Made by a program: the position numbers and the translations under genes
Shown here: piece after piece, positions 7,874 to 16,329 of the stretch
Layout of the letters: each line of letters starts with the position of its first letter
Numbering within the stretch: position 1 is the stretch's first letter
The notes under the pieces: generated by a model
What the model was told of the DNA's origin: nothing
What the model saw: the letters and a program-made list of their open reading frames with translations, nothing else
The model's database searches: none
From: Lachnoclostridium sp. An181
GTDB taxonomy: Bacteria > Bacillota > Clostridia > Lachnospirales > Lachnospiraceae
Assembly (NCBI RefSeq): GCF_002160325.1
Contig: NZ_NFKJ01000003.1
Span: 62,001 to 126,000, forward strand
Length of the DNA stretch: 64,000 nucleotides
Direction: 5' to 3'

Positions 7874-8389
7874 CTATTCTGCTGCGCATTCCTGTGCCTC
7901 ACCGCCCAATATCTCAATGCCGTGGATCAAGGTTGGAAGAACTGTTTCCAGATTCTCTCTGACTGCTTTGGGGCTGCCGGGCAGATTGACGATGAGCGTT
8001 TCATTCCGGATGACCGAGACTCCTCTTGAGAGCATGGCTCTTTTTGTAACCTGCATGGATGCGGCGCGCATGGCCTCGGAAATACCGGGAGCTATCTTCT
8101 CCGCAACTTTGAGCGTTGCCTCCGGCGTAATATCACGCTTAGAAAATCCGGTCCCCCCTGTCGTCAAAATCAGCCGGGCCCTTTTCTCATCACAGATTTC
8201 CCGAAGAAGTGTTTCCAGTTTCTCCTCATCATCCGGAATCAGATGATATTCCTCCACATAATATGTGTTGCTTTCCTCCAGCATCTTTTCAATACATGCC
8301 CCGCTCACATCTTCCCGCTCCCCTTTTGCCCCCTTATCACTCAGGGTTATGATCGCAGCAGAAATCCGGTTTTCCCTTGTATCTTTCAT
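7874..8389 (-). CDS. mogA: Molybdopterin adenylyltransferase, MogA/MoaB family
   Basis: 171 residues of the MogA/MoaB fold. Motifs seen: ITLSDKGAKGEREDVSG near the N-terminus, LILTTGGTGFSKRDITPEAT (about 73-92) with the substrate-binding TTGGTG loop, and NLPGSPKAVRE. It adenylylates molybdopterin before metal insertion. The ATG at 8389 has SD AAGGAGG; longer in-frame starts would run deep into moaC. The gene starts inside the moaC 3' end (53-nt overlap), so expression is probably coupled. Confidence 0.92.
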   Translation of the reverse strand: MKDTRENRISAAIITLSDKGAKGEREDVSGACIEKMLEESNTYYVEEYHLIPDDEEKLETLLREICDEKRARLILTTGGTGFSKRDITPEATLKVAEKIAPGISEAMRAASMQVTKRAMLSRGVSVIRNETLIVNLPGSPKAVRENLETVLPTLIHGIEILGGEAQECAAE

Positions 8390-8873
8390 TTTCCGCCTCC
8401 TTTTCATTAAAAATAGTTCCGCTTTTTCCGCCTGTCTTTTTATAAAGATAAATGCCACCAATCTCCATCGTCTTGTCCATTGCCTTGCACATATCATACA
8501 CTGTGAGAAGAGCTGCGGAGACACCGGTCAGCGCCTCCATCTCTACCCCAGTCCTCCCAGTCACTCTGACTGTACATGTACAGTGAATCTCCAGATGGCT
8601 GTCATCTATCTCAAAATCAACCGCGCACTTGGAAATTGGCAGAGGATGGCACATAGGAATCAGCTGTGATGTCTGTTTTGCCCCCATGATACCTGCAACT
8701 GTGGCACAGGCCAGCACATCCCCCTTTGCAGCCCTCCCTTCTTTGACTGCCCGCAAAACCTCTGCGGTTACTTTGATCTTCCCTTTTGCCACTGCCTCCC
8801 TGTATGTCTCTTTTTTTTCCGTCACATCCACCATGACAGCACGGCCCTTTTTATCAAAATGTGTAAATCCCAT
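8337..8873 (-). CDS. moaC: Cyclic pyranopterin monophosphate synthase MoaC
   Basis: 178 residues. Family motifs include GAKQTSQLIPMCHPLP (about 67-82), EMEALTGVSAALLTVYDMCK (about 113-132) and MEIGGIYLYKKTGGKSG. It converts 3',8-cyclo-GTP to cyclic pyranopterin monophosphate. The C-terminus runs about 17 residues past the usual KTGGKSG end, and that extension is encoded by the part that overlaps mogA. First gene of the moa block. No molybdoenzyme is encoded in the window, so the consumer of the cofactor is elsewhere. Confidence 0.95.
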   Translation of the reverse strand: MGFTHFDKKGRAVMVDVTEKKETYREAVAKGKIKVTAEVLRAVKEGRAAKGDVLACATVAGIMGAKQTSQLIPMCHPLPISKCAVDFEIDDSHLEIHCTCTVRVTGRTGVEMEALTGVSAALLTVYDMCKAMDKTMEIGGIYLYKKTGGKSGTIFNEKEAENERYKGKPDFCCDHNPE

Positions 8874-8899
8874 ATCTTACTCCTTTTCTCTGACATTAT

Positions 8900-8927
8900 A
8901 CTATAACACATCTTCTGTTTCTGTAAA
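8900..8927 (-). promoter_or_regulatory. Promoter of the moaC-mogA-moaA block
   Basis: TTTACA (8922-8927) and TATAGT (8900-8905) with a 16-nt spacer, just below the hcp terminator. Confidence 0.55.
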
Positions 8928-8935
8928 GGAGAAAC

Positions 8936-8964
8936 AGCGGATTTTGAAATTTCCAAAATCCGCT
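8936..8964 (-). terminator. Terminator between hcp and moaC
   Basis: 11-bp perfect stem AGCGGATTTTG / CAAAATCCGCT with a 7-nt loop, 10 nt after the hcp stop. The following minus-strand bases are only moderately U-rich. Confidence 0.75.
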
Positions 8965-8973
8965 GCTCTATTT

Positions 8974-10602
8974 TTATGCCATCAAAGCCTTTATATCATC
9001 TTCTACTGTTGTAATCCCTGTAATCTGGAAGTTTTCCACCAAAAGTTTTGCTACATTCGGAGACAAAAACGCCGGGAGCGTTGGCCCAAGGTGAATATTC
9101 TTCACGCCAAGGGACAAAAGGGCCAAAAGCACGATAACTGCTTTCTGCTCATACCACGCAATATTGTAGACGATTGGCAGCTCGTTGATATCCGCAAGCT
9201 GGAATACTTCCTTTAACTTAAGAGCGATCACCGCCAAAGAATAGGAGTCATTACACTGTCCTGCATCCAATACTCTTGGAATTCCCCCGATGTCTCCAAG
9301 GTCCAGTTTATTGTATTTATACTTTGCACATCCTGCTGTCAGGATCACGGTATCCTTTGGAAGCGCTTTGGCAAATTCTGTATAGTAATCCCTCTTTTTA
9401 CTTCTCCCATCGCATCCGGCCATGACAACGAATTTGCGGATCGCACCGGATTTCACTGCATCCACAATCTTATCTGCAAGTGCCATCACCTGACCATGTG
9501 CGAATCCTCCGACAATCTCTCCGCTCTCAATCTCTTTTGGAGCAGGACACTGTTTTGCCATGGCGATCATTTCGCTAAAATCCTTCTCCTCCCCGCATGC
9601 TCCTTCTATATGTTTACATCCTGTAAATCCCACAGCTCCGGTTGTAAACAGCCTGTCCTTGTAAGAATCCTTTGGCGGGACAAGGCAGTTTGTCGTCAAC
9701 AGGATCGGGCCGCCGAAACTTTCAAATTCTTCCTTTTGTTTCCACCAGGCATTTCCGTAATTTCCCACAAAATGTTCATACTTTTTGAAGGCCGGATAAT
9801 AGTGGGCCGGCAGCATCTCAGAGTGAGTGTACACATCCACCCCGGTTCCTTTTGTCTGTTCGAGAAGCATCTCCAGATCTCTTAAGTCATGTCCTGACAC
9901 AAGGATCCCCGGGTTCTTTCTCACCCCGATAGACACTTTTGTGATTTCCGGATTTCCGTATCTTTGTGTATTCGCCTCGTCCAGAAGAGCCATAGCGCTC
10001 ACGCCAACCTCTCCGGTTTTAAGTGCAAGAGCAGTAAGTTCCTCAACAGAAGCATGTTCATCCAGCATTTTTGCCAGCGTTTCCTGGAGAAATGTGTCAA
10101 TCTCCTCCTTCTCCCATCCAAGGGCATTGGCATGTTTCAGGTAAGCAGACATTCCTTTTAACCCATAAGTGATCAGCTCACGGAGACTTCTGATATCCTC
10201 ATCTTTTGTGGCGAGTACTCCTGTTTCCTCTGACACTTCTTCCCAGGTTTCCATTGTCCAAAGAGCTGCTTTTGAAAACCCGAACTCGTCCGAAAGTTCT
10301 TTCCGGATCTCATCTCTTTTCTCCAATGTCTTTTGGATTCTTTCTTTTATTTTTTCATCGTCAAAATTAGCATTTGTGATCGTCACAAACAAGTTTTCCG
10401 TTACCAAATGATTGCATGTACCCGGAATGATCATTCCTTTGTTTCTGGCTCTCATCAGAACTTCTGACAGCCCCTTTGTCGCATATACAAGCATATCCTG
10501 CAAATTTGCAGTAGCTGCACTTTTTCCGCACACTCCTGCATTTGTGCACCCCTTACATCCGGCTGTCTCCTGGCATTGATAGCAAAACATTTTATGTTCC
10601 AT
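8974..10602 (-). CDS. hcp: Hybrid cluster protein (hydroxylamine reductase-type)
   Basis: 542 residues. The N-terminal cluster cysteines are in [20 protein letters not shown]. Later motifs of the hybrid [4Fe-2S-2O] centre are present, including [32 protein letters not shown] and [11 protein letters not shown]. Hcp reduces nitric oxide to N2O in E. coli and can reduce hydroxylamine in vitro, so a role in nitrosative stress is likely. Start ATG at 10602 has SD AAGGAGAG; the longer frame to 10722 runs through the terminator of the preceding gene. A -10 TATAAT (10639-10644) lies upstream. No hcr reductase gene follows. Confidence 0.95.
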   Translation of the reverse strand: MEHKMFCYQCQETAGCKGCTNAGVCGKSAATANLQDMLVYATKGLSEVLMRARNKGMIIPGTCNHLVTENLFVTITNANFDDEKIKERIQKTLEKRDEIRKELSDEFGFSKAALWTMETWEEVSEETGVLATKDEDIRSLRELITYGLKGMSAYLKHANALGWEKEEIDTFLQETLAKMLDEHASVEELTALALKTGEVGVSAMALLDEANTQRYGNPEITKVSIGVRKNPGILVSGHDLRDLEMLLEQTKGTGVDVYTHSEMLPAHYYPAFKKYEHFVGNYGNAWWKQKEEFESFGGPILLTTNCLVPPKDSYKDRLFTTGAVGFTGCKHIEGACGEEKDFSEMIAMAKQCPAPKEIESGEIVGGFAHGQVMALADKIVDAVKSGAIRKFVVMAGCDGRSKKRDYYTEFAKALPKDTVILTAGCAKYKYNKLDLGDIGGIPRVLDAGQCNDSYSLAVIALKLKEVFQLADINELPIVYNIAWYEQKAVIVLLALLSLGVKNIHLGPTLPAFLSPNVAKLLVENFQITGITTVEDDIKALMA

Positions 10603-10657
10603 GATAATATCTCTCCTTTGTTTTCTTAGAATGCCACCATTATAGAATTTTGAGCGC

Positions 10658-10684
10658 AAAAAATCCGTTGCAAATGCAACGGAT
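10658..10684 (-). terminator. Terminator after the formate/nitrite channel gene
   Basis: 10-bp perfect stem ATCCGTTGCA / TGCAACGGAT (10663-10684) with a 2-base centre, then TTTTTTG on the minus strand. It insulates hcp from the FNT gene. Confidence 0.9.
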
Positions 10685-10705
10685 TCGACACAATTTTCTG
10701 CTCTT

Positions 10706-11341
10706 TTATTTTTGTTTGTCAAGGCGTTTGATCAGCCACGCACATCCAAGTCCTCCCACAAGATTTCCTGCTGACACAAACACCAGCACTTTGACGATAT
10801 CCATAATTTCAGCGCCAAACATAAGCACATATGAGGAAATATAGAACATATCCGCCACAATATGTTCAAATCCGCAGAACACAAAAGCAGTGATAAAAAG
10901 CCACACATAAAAAATCTGCGCAAAGGACCCTTTTTCCTGTTTTGCCCCTATCAGCACTGCAAATGCCACGAACAGCGCACAAAAAATTCCGAGTATGAAA
11001 AGGCTTAAAGGATCATCAGAAAGTTTCACATTTCCGATACTTTCCACGGAATTGCGGATCCCTGTTTCAAATCTCGTAAAATGAACTGCCACCGCAGCAA
11101 TCACCGTTCCGATGCCATTTCCAATCCATGCAATGACGATATCTCCCCATCCATAACTGCCGTCATACACTTTGAGTGGACACACTCTTGTCACAAGCAT
11201 GTTGTGCAGGTTCAGCACAAGCAGAATTCCCGTCGCAAAAAAGAGACTTCTTACAATTGTGTCGGGAATGATCAGGTACACCATCGCTCCCATGGAAATG
11301 AACACGCCTGCAACTACACTGCTTATCCATTTGTCTTTCAT
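10706..11341 (-). CDS. Formate/nitrite transporter (FNT) family channel
   Basis: 211 residues, about six membrane segments. Family hallmarks are [17 protein letters not shown] in the first half and [15 protein letters not shown] in the second half, where the His of GFEH is the conserved central histidine. FNT channels pass formate, nitrite or hydrosulfide. The protein is shorter than most FNTs (about 260), mainly at the N-terminus, yet the start has a good SD (AAGGAG). Location next to hcp suggests nitrite or nitrogen-oxide handling, but formate export in a fermenter is equally possible. Confidence 0.88.
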   Translation of the reverse strand: MKDKWISSVVAGVFISMGAMVYLIIPDTIVRSLFFATGILLVLNLHNMLVTRVCPLKVYDGSYGWGDIVIAWIGNGIGTVIAAVAVHFTRFETGIRNSVESIGNVKLSDDPLSLFILGIFCALFVAFAVLIGAKQEKGSFAQIFYVWLFITAFVFCGFEHIVADMFYISSYVLMFGAEIMDIVKVLVFVSAGNLVGGLGCAWLIKRLDKQK

Positions 11342-11387
11342 CTGTCTTCTCCTTTGTCTCTTTGTTATTTATTAAACAATCTTATTT

Positions 11388-11416
11388 ATTGTACTAAAGA
11401 GACACTGGAAATTCAA
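11388..11416 (-). promoter_or_regulatory. Promoter of the FNT gene
   Basis: TTGAAT (11411-11416) and TACAAT (11388-11393) with a 17-nt spacer; the -35 overlaps the stop of the GNAT gene. Confidence 0.65.
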
Positions 11417-11970
11417 CATTTTTTTCCGAAGTTTTCAAGGACTTTCTCGTACGCCAGACGCGGTACGCCATCTTCTGATCCCCCGATCAAACGGATGACC
11501 CCGCACTTTTGATACCCCGCTCTCTCCAAAACATGCTGCATGCGCACATTGTCCTCATGTGTATCGATCCGGATGCTAAAAACTCCTTCTTTTTGCGCCA
11601 GTTTTTCTATCTCCCCCAAAAGAAAGGAGGCCATTCCTTTCCCTTTGCAGGAAGAATGGACGGCAAACCGATGCACGATTGCATGATCTTCTCCCTTTGT
11701 CAGCCAGGCTCCGCCCTCTATTCTCTCATAACTCTTTTCACTGTCAAAACTTACCGCGCACATAGCTTTCGGCCCATCTTTTTCCTCGATCACGTAGGAA
11801 CATTTTGCCCTGATATCTTTTATAAGCTGCTCCCTGTCCGGATACCCTCTCTGCCACTGATCAATCTTTTGCTCTTTCAAAAACCGGATCGCATCTTTTA
11901 ATATCTCCTCCATGCCGGCCAGGTCATGTTCTGTTGCCTTCCTGAATCTTCCGTTCATGCCATCTTCCAT
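11413..11970 (-). CDS. GNAT family N-acetyltransferase
   Basis: 185 residues with the GNAT fold. The acetyl-CoA loop is in AVHSSCKGKGMASFLL (the R/QxxGxG/A motif reads KGKGMA), followed by RIDTHEDNVRMQHVLERAGY, typical of the RimI-like subgroup. Substrate unknown. Two starts are possible, ATG 11970 or ATG 11958; SD placement does not decide between them. Monocistronic, with its own promoter and FNT promoter on either side. Confidence 0.88.
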   Translation of the reverse strand: MEDGMNGRFRKATEHDLAGMEEILKDAIRFLKEQKIDQWQRGYPDREQLIKDIRAKCSYVIEEKDGPKAMCAVSFDSEKSYERIEGGAWLTKGEDHAIVHRFAVHSSCKGKGMASFLLGEIEKLAQKEGVFSIRIDTHEDNVRMQHVLERAGYQKCGVIRLIGGSEDGVPRLAYEKVLENFGKKC

Positions 11971-12011
11971 TCCTTCTTAAATTTTGTATGCTCTAGGCAT
12001 CATTCCAGAAA

Positions 12012-12040
12012 AGTATAGCATTTCACTGCGAAACGCACAA
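12012..12040 (-). promoter_or_regulatory. Promoter of the GNAT gene
   Basis: TTGTGC (12035-12040) and TATACT (12012-12017) with a 17-nt spacer on the minus strand. Confidence 0.55.
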
Positions 12041-12052
12041 TCCCCCATCCTG

Positions 12053-12583
12053 CTAGTTTTTTTCTTCTTTTTTCCTTTCTTTCAGCTGACCGATCACAAC
12101 ATCTTTGATCTTTCTTTTCTCAACCTGAAAGACAACGCCAAGTTCACCATAGAGGTTGTCCTCCGCAATCTTAAAATACCGTTCGTCCAGGGAGATTACC
12201 TTTTTTCCTTCTTTTAACCGTTTCTGCTTTCTAAAGTAAATGGTTTTGATGACTTTTACAAGTTCTCTGCAGTCACATTTTCTTACGATTTCTTTGTACT
12301 CTTCCTCACTTTGCTTTTTTCCTTTGTCTTGCAGCACTTCTATTGTACTGATTTCGTCTATCAAATGCCTGGCCTCTTCTTTTGTGATGATTTCTCTCAT
12401 TGTCACTCTGTGGTTGTCCACAGGGGTGTAGATCACACCTTCCTTATCATAATAAGGCCGCAAAGTATAGTAAAGTTTTTCTTTATCCGCACCAGCCAGC
12501 TGTAAACCTCCAATTTTTTCTACCTGGCAAACACCATTGTCGCCGTACACAATATACGCCCCAATTTCAAACACCTGCATCAC
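12053..12583 (-). CDS. CarD-like transcriptional regulator
   Basis: 176 residues. The N-terminal CarD_CdnL/TRCF RNA-polymerase-interaction domain begins FEIGAYIVYGDNGVCQVEKI (about 4-24) and includes YYTLRPYYDKEGVIYTPVDN. The C-terminal part is charged and helical. CarD proteins bind the RNAP beta subunit and stabilise or tune the open promoter complex. Start is ATG 12583 or the adjacent ATG 12580, both after AAAGGTG. The gene has its own promoter, but a terminator-like hairpin lies between promoter and coding region. Confidence 0.9.
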   Translation of the reverse strand: MMQVFEIGAYIVYGDNGVCQVEKIGGLQLAGADKEKLYYTLRPYYDKEGVIYTPVDNHRVTMREIITKEEARHLIDEISTIEVLQDKGKKQSEEEYKEIVRKCDCRELVKVIKTIYFRKQKRLKEGKKVISLDERYFKIAEDNLYGELGVVFQVEKRKIKDVVIGQLKERKKEEKN

Positions 12584-12616
12584 CTTTCTTTCTAAAACAG
12601 ATTCATACTTCCGCTC

Positions 12617-12658
12617 ATAAAAAACCCGCTAGTTTTGACAAAATCAACTAAACGGGTT
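12617..12658 (-). terminator. Terminator-like hairpin upstream of the CarD-like gene
   Basis: AACCCG…CGGGTT outer stem plus TAGTT/AACTA inner stem, followed on the minus strand by TTTTTTAT. It could end holin transcripts, but it also lies downstream of the promoter at 12679-12707. Confidence 0.75.
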
Positions 12659-12678
12659 CGTAAAACTTTTATATGACT

Positions 12679-12707
12679 ATTTTAGCACTTTTCAGTAATT
12701 TTTGTAA
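12679..12707 (-). promoter_or_regulatory. Promoter ahead of the CarD-like gene
   Basis: TTACAA (12702-12707) and TAAAAT (12679-12684) with a 17-nt spacer. The predicted start site is only about 15 nt before the terminator-like hairpin. Confidence 0.55.
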
Positions 12708-12785
12708 GACTTGAGGTGTAAAAATTTTTTTCAGCTCTTTTGCAAACGATATCCCTCTTTTGTTTGTCTATTATCTCCAAACACT

Positions 12786-13076
12786 TTACTTTTTCTCTTT
12801 TATCTGTTTTTGCACCTGATGAATATAAGTACTAAGGCCCGCCACCAGTATCCCCTGGGTCACCGCAGTGAACACTGCCATGGCAACATCTTTGGCACCT
12901 GCAAAAGAACTCGTGGCAAATACATACAGCGCACATACAGCGATTCCCGCCGCTCCATTGATAAGCGGAATATACCTGCAGTCAATCTTTCCGCTTTTCT
13001 TTATCCCACCCCCAATGAAGTAGAGGACAACCGCCACTACGAGAAGTTCGGGTCTTACATAATCCATGATCTCCAT
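12786..13076 (-). CDS. Holin-like membrane protein (Hol44-type)
   Basis: 96 residues starting MEIMDYVRPELLVVAVVLYF. Two or three hydrophobic segments, a GGGIKKS turn after the first, and a basic C-terminal tail ending HQVQKQIKEKK. The pattern fits the small phage holin families of Firmicutes; holins make pores that release endolysin. No other phage gene is nearby, so it is a domesticated or orphan copy. Start at 13076 (AAAGGTG upstream) or the ATG at 13067. It sits 42 nt after glycerate kinase and may be cotranscribed with it. Confidence 0.8.
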   Translation of the reverse strand: MEIMDYVRPELLVVAVVLYFIGGGIKKSGKIDCRYIPLINGAAGIAVCALYVFATSSFAGAKDVAMAVFTAVTQGILVAGLSTYIHQVQKQIKEKK

Positions 13077-13118
13077 TTCTTTGCACCTTTTCTTTTTTAC
13101 CAGTATATGCAGCACCTT

Positions 13119-14276
13119 TTAATCTGTGGACGAAATATGGTTTATCGTTGCCCATAGACGAAAAATCTGTTCTGCTGTATCCTGCAAATTTTCCTTTGCC
13201 GTATGTACCTGCATTGCCTCTTCTGATGACACAGGAGTCTTCAGAATGGAAAAACAGGCGTCAATCCCCTGTTCATTGCATTTTGTTGCGCTCTCTCCAA
13301 TGCTCCCTGAAAGGGCAAGAACCGGTTTTCCATACTTTTTTGCCAATTTTGCAATTCCCACCGGAGCTTTTCCCATGGCGCTCTGAGCGTCAAGTCTTCC
13401 CTCCCCGGTCACAACCACATCCGCATCTTTGATCGCATCTTCCAGATACGTTTTTTCTGTCACAATCTCAATGCCTGACTTTATCACTGCATTTGTAAAG
13501 GTAAGAAAAGCAAAGCCCAAGCCTCCAGCGGCGCCTGCTCCAGGCGCAAAAGGGTCAGCGTCCGGATAATGCTTTTTGGCAAGCAGCGCATACTGTTCCA
13601 TCCATGCGTCCATCCTTTTTATCATTTTTTCATCCGCCCCTTTTTGCGGACCAAAAACTGCACTGCATCCTTCAGGTCCGCAAAGAGGGGCGCCCACATC
13701 GCACGCAATCTCAAATGTACACTCTTTTAGCATGTCCGGCACATTCTCTTCTGTAATATGGGCAAGCGATGCAAGCCCCAAAGCACCGTTTGGCACCGGA
13801 TTTCCCTTTTTGTCCCACAACCCAAATCCCAGTGCTTTCAGCATTCCGATCCCACCGTCATTGGTTGCACTTCCGCCGATACCAACAAGAAAATGCCTGC
13901 ACCCTTGTTCCATGGCATCCCGGATTACTTCCCCTACTCCATATGTTGTTGTGTAAAGCGGATTTCTCTTTTCTTTTTTCACCAGCGTAAGCCCGGCTGC
14001 CCTGGCCATCTCAATGACAGCCATTTTTCTGGCTTTGACAATCCCATAGGTGCACTCCACACAGTCTCCCAGAGGAGCGGTAACTCTCCTTGTTCTTCTC
14101 TCTCCTTCCAGTGCCTCTGTCAGAACATCCAAAAAACCTTCTCCTCCGTCCGCGATTGGTTTTCTCACAACCTCACTGTCCGGAAGTGCTTTCTGGATTC
14201 CAACCGCTGCTGCATCTGCCGCCTCTAAAGAACCTAAACTTCCCTTAAACGAATCCATTGCCACTACAACCTTCAC
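13119..14276 (-). CDS. glxK: Glycerate kinase (GlxK/GarK family)
   Basis: 385 residues. Start region KVVVAMDSFKGSLGSLEAAD matches the family's N-terminal DSFKGSLS motif. Other markers: PIADGGEGF, VGIGGSATNDGGIGML (about 134-149), GAGAAGGLGF and VVTGEGRLDAQS. It phosphorylates D-glycerate, in this class usually to 2-phosphoglycerate, linking sugar acid catabolism to glycolysis. The likely start is GTG at 14276, 7 nt after AAGGAG, which aligns with family N-termini; a GTG at 14282 is the alternative. Confidence 0.93.
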   Translation of the reverse strand: MKVVVAMDSFKGSLGSLEAADAAAVGIQKALPDSEVVRKPIADGGEGFLDVLTEALEGERRTRRVTAPLGDCVECTYGIVKARKMAVIEMARAAGLTLVKKEKRNPLYTTTYGVGEVIRDAMEQGCRHFLVGIGGSATNDGGIGMLKALGFGLWDKKGNPVPNGALGLASLAHITEENVPDMLKECTFEIACDVGAPLCGPEGCSAVFGPQKGADEKMIKRMDAWMEQYALLAKKHYPDADPFAPGAGAAGGLGFAFLTFTNAVIKSGIEIVTEKTYLEDAIKDADVVVTGEGRLDAQSAMGKAPVGIAKLAKKYGKPVLALSGSIGESATKCNEQGIDACFSILKTPVSSEEAMQVHTAKENLQDTAEQIFRLWATINHISSTD

Positions 14277-14340
14277 ACGCACTCTCTCCTTTTCTTAGTA
14301 TAACCTTCTAAAATTTTTCATTTTTCTCATCAAGATGATT

Positions 14341-16329
14341 TCACCTTTTTACAATTGAATAGTATGTTCTGGCCGTGATTTTATAGATCAACACATAAAT
14401 AAGCGCAAATACGGCAAAACATCCGACTGTACATGTCATATATAATTTCGTATCTGTCAAATACAGGGTAGCCAAAAGTCTTTTTATGATCGGAAAAGCA
14501 AAAACGATGTGCACTGCTGCCATGATCAACGGCAAAAAGAAGACAGTCAGTATCTGCGAGTTGATGGCCCGTTTTACTTCCCGCTCTCCAAGTCCCACTT
14601 TCTGCATGATTTCATATCGTTCTTTGTCCTCATACCCTTCTGTTATCTGCTTATAGTAAATAATAAGGATTGCTGCCATGACAAAGAGGATACTGAGAAA
14701 AATTCCTATAAACAAAAAACCACTGTACAAGGACAAAAAAGAATCATACGCTGCATCTTTGAAGTCAACATTTCCCACTCCTGTCTCCTCCAGCTTTATT
14801 TTCAGAGTTTCATATACTCTGTCTTTTTCCTCCTGTTCTCCAGTCATGTCAAATGCCATATAATTTTTTATTTCAGACGCCTCCTTCCCATAGGCGGCTT
14901 TCTGTTTTTCGTAAAGATCCGCAAGGATTTCCTGATCTTCCACCACAATAAAGTAAGAAGATGCTACATTTGACGCCATCAGGGCATCCCCTTGAAACGC
15001 ATTCAATTCTTCTTTTATCTGAAATGTATCTTCGAAAATATGGAGGCTCTTCTCCCTGTAAGGTTTCTGATTTCCATATATGAAAATTTCATCCTTTTCC
15101 AACGTTTCTTTTGTATCATTATTTTTGTTGTAATCATCCAGGGTAATAAAAAACAGATTACTTACCTTCCTCAAATCCGGCATCTTCCACTCATCCCGTT
15201 TTACCTGAAACTCATCTTTATCTCTTACTGCAGAAAATCCAAGATAGCTATATCCAATATAATTCTTTTTTTCCACCTTCTCTTTGTTTAAAATCTCCTG
15301 AATGACCTGAAACTGCTTATTCTGCTCCATGTTTTTCTCGTCACAGGCCACTGTCATTTCTCTTGGATATTTTTCATTTAAAGCCTCTTTGATACCGAAA
15401 TGAAGACTTAAGGTGGATGAGAGCATGACAAGCACCATGGTGGACAAAATACAGATGTTCGCAAGTCCAACTGCATTTTGTTTCATGCGGTAGATCATTC
15501 CGGACACGCTGATAAAATGGTTTGCTTTGTAATAGTAGGACTTTTTCTTTTTGAGCAGTTTCAGCCAGGCAACACTGCCTGCAAGAAAGAAAAGATACGT
15601 CCCCACAATGACAAGGATCACAGCGAGAAAAAAAAGACCGAATGCAGCCAAAGGGTTGGTGCTGGTCACAGAAATATAGTATCCGCCCAAAAGACACGCT
15701 ACTCCCAAAAACGCGGCAGCCCATCTGGCCTTTGGCTCTTTTTCCCCCTGATTTTGGGAGCGCAGAAGTTCGATCGGTTTTGCCAGATGAATCTGCCTTC
15801 TGGCATCCACATACAAAAGCAAATAGAGAACTCCAAATAAAATCGCTGTTTGTGCAGCCGCTTTCCAGGAAACATGAAATCCAAGCGCAACATCCTCTGC
15901 CTGAAAAATGTTCAATAAAATCAAAAACATTAACTTATCCAAAAGAACTCCAAAAAACAATCCAACCACCATGCTGGATGCTGCTGTCAAAATGCTCTCC
16001 CAGGCAATGATCCGCCCGATATGCCTCTTCTCCATACCAAGAATATTGAAAAGACCGAATTCCTTTTTTCTTCTCTTCATCAGAAAGCTGTTGATGTAAA
16101 ATAAAAACACCAGTGCAAAAAATGCAACAATCCCAGTCCCCAAAGACAGAAGTATCTGAATCTCATCTGCGCCCACCGGCATCTTTTTTAAATCCTTGTT
16201 CCAAGACAAAGACGTGATGATATAGAACATGGCTGTGGTGAACGTGCAGGCCAAAAGGTATGGAACGTACATCTTTGCATTCTTTTTGATGTTGCCTGCA
16301 GCCATGGACACAAAAAATCTACTTCTCAT
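14341..16329 (-). CDS. Bce-type ABC permease (module 1)
   Basis: 662 residues with the BceB/FtsX-like plan: an N-terminal membrane segment, groups of segments around 50-250, a large extracellular domain (about 310-525), and a C-terminal group of three segments containing YGFEDKERYEIMQKVGLG-like family sequence (YEDKERYEIMQKVGL). Such permeases work with an ATPase to detect and remove cell-wall-active peptide antibiotics and signal flux to a partner kinase. ATG 16329 overlaps the ATPase stop by 11 nt and has SD AGGAGG. Last gene of module 1. Confidence 0.92.
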   Translation of the reverse strand: MRSRFFVSMAAGNIKKNAKMYVPYLLACTFTTAMFYIITSLSWNKDLKKMPVGADEIQILLSLGTGIVAFFALVFLFYINSFLMKRRKKEFGLFNILGMEKRHIGRIIAWESILTAASSMVVGLFFGVLLDKLMFLILLNIFQAEDVALGFHVSWKAAAQTAILFGVLYLLLYVDARRQIHLAKPIELLRSQNQGEKEPKARWAAAFLGVACLLGGYYISVTSTNPLAAFGLFFLAVILVIVGTYLFFLAGSVAWLKLLKKKKSYYYKANHFISVSGMIYRMKQNAVGLANICILSTMVLVMLSSTLSLHFGIKEALNEKYPREMTVACDEKNMEQNKQFQVIQEILNKEKVEKKNYIGYSYLGFSAVRDKDEFQVKRDEWKMPDLRKVSNLFFITLDDYNKNNDTKETLEKDEIFIYGNQKPYREKSLHIFEDTFQIKEELNAFQGDALMASNVASSYFIVVEDQEILADLYEKQKAAYGKEASEIKNYMAFDMTGEQEEKDRVYETLKIKLEETGVGNVDFKDAAYDSFLSLYSGFLFIGIFLSILFVMAAILIIYYKQITEGYEDKERYEIMQKVGLGEREVKRAINSQILTVFFLPLIMAAVHIVFAFPIIKRLLATLYLTDTKLYMTCTVGCFAVFALIYVLIYKITARTYYSIVKR

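Noticed and set aside
7122-8246. Long plus-strand open frame of 374 codons opposite moaA and mogA
   Set aside because: It is antisense to two well-supported enzymes, lacks family motifs, and has composition typical of a shadow frame.
12786-13076. Prophage remnant
   Set aside because: Only one holin-like gene, with no integrase, structural or lysin genes and no att-like repeats around it.
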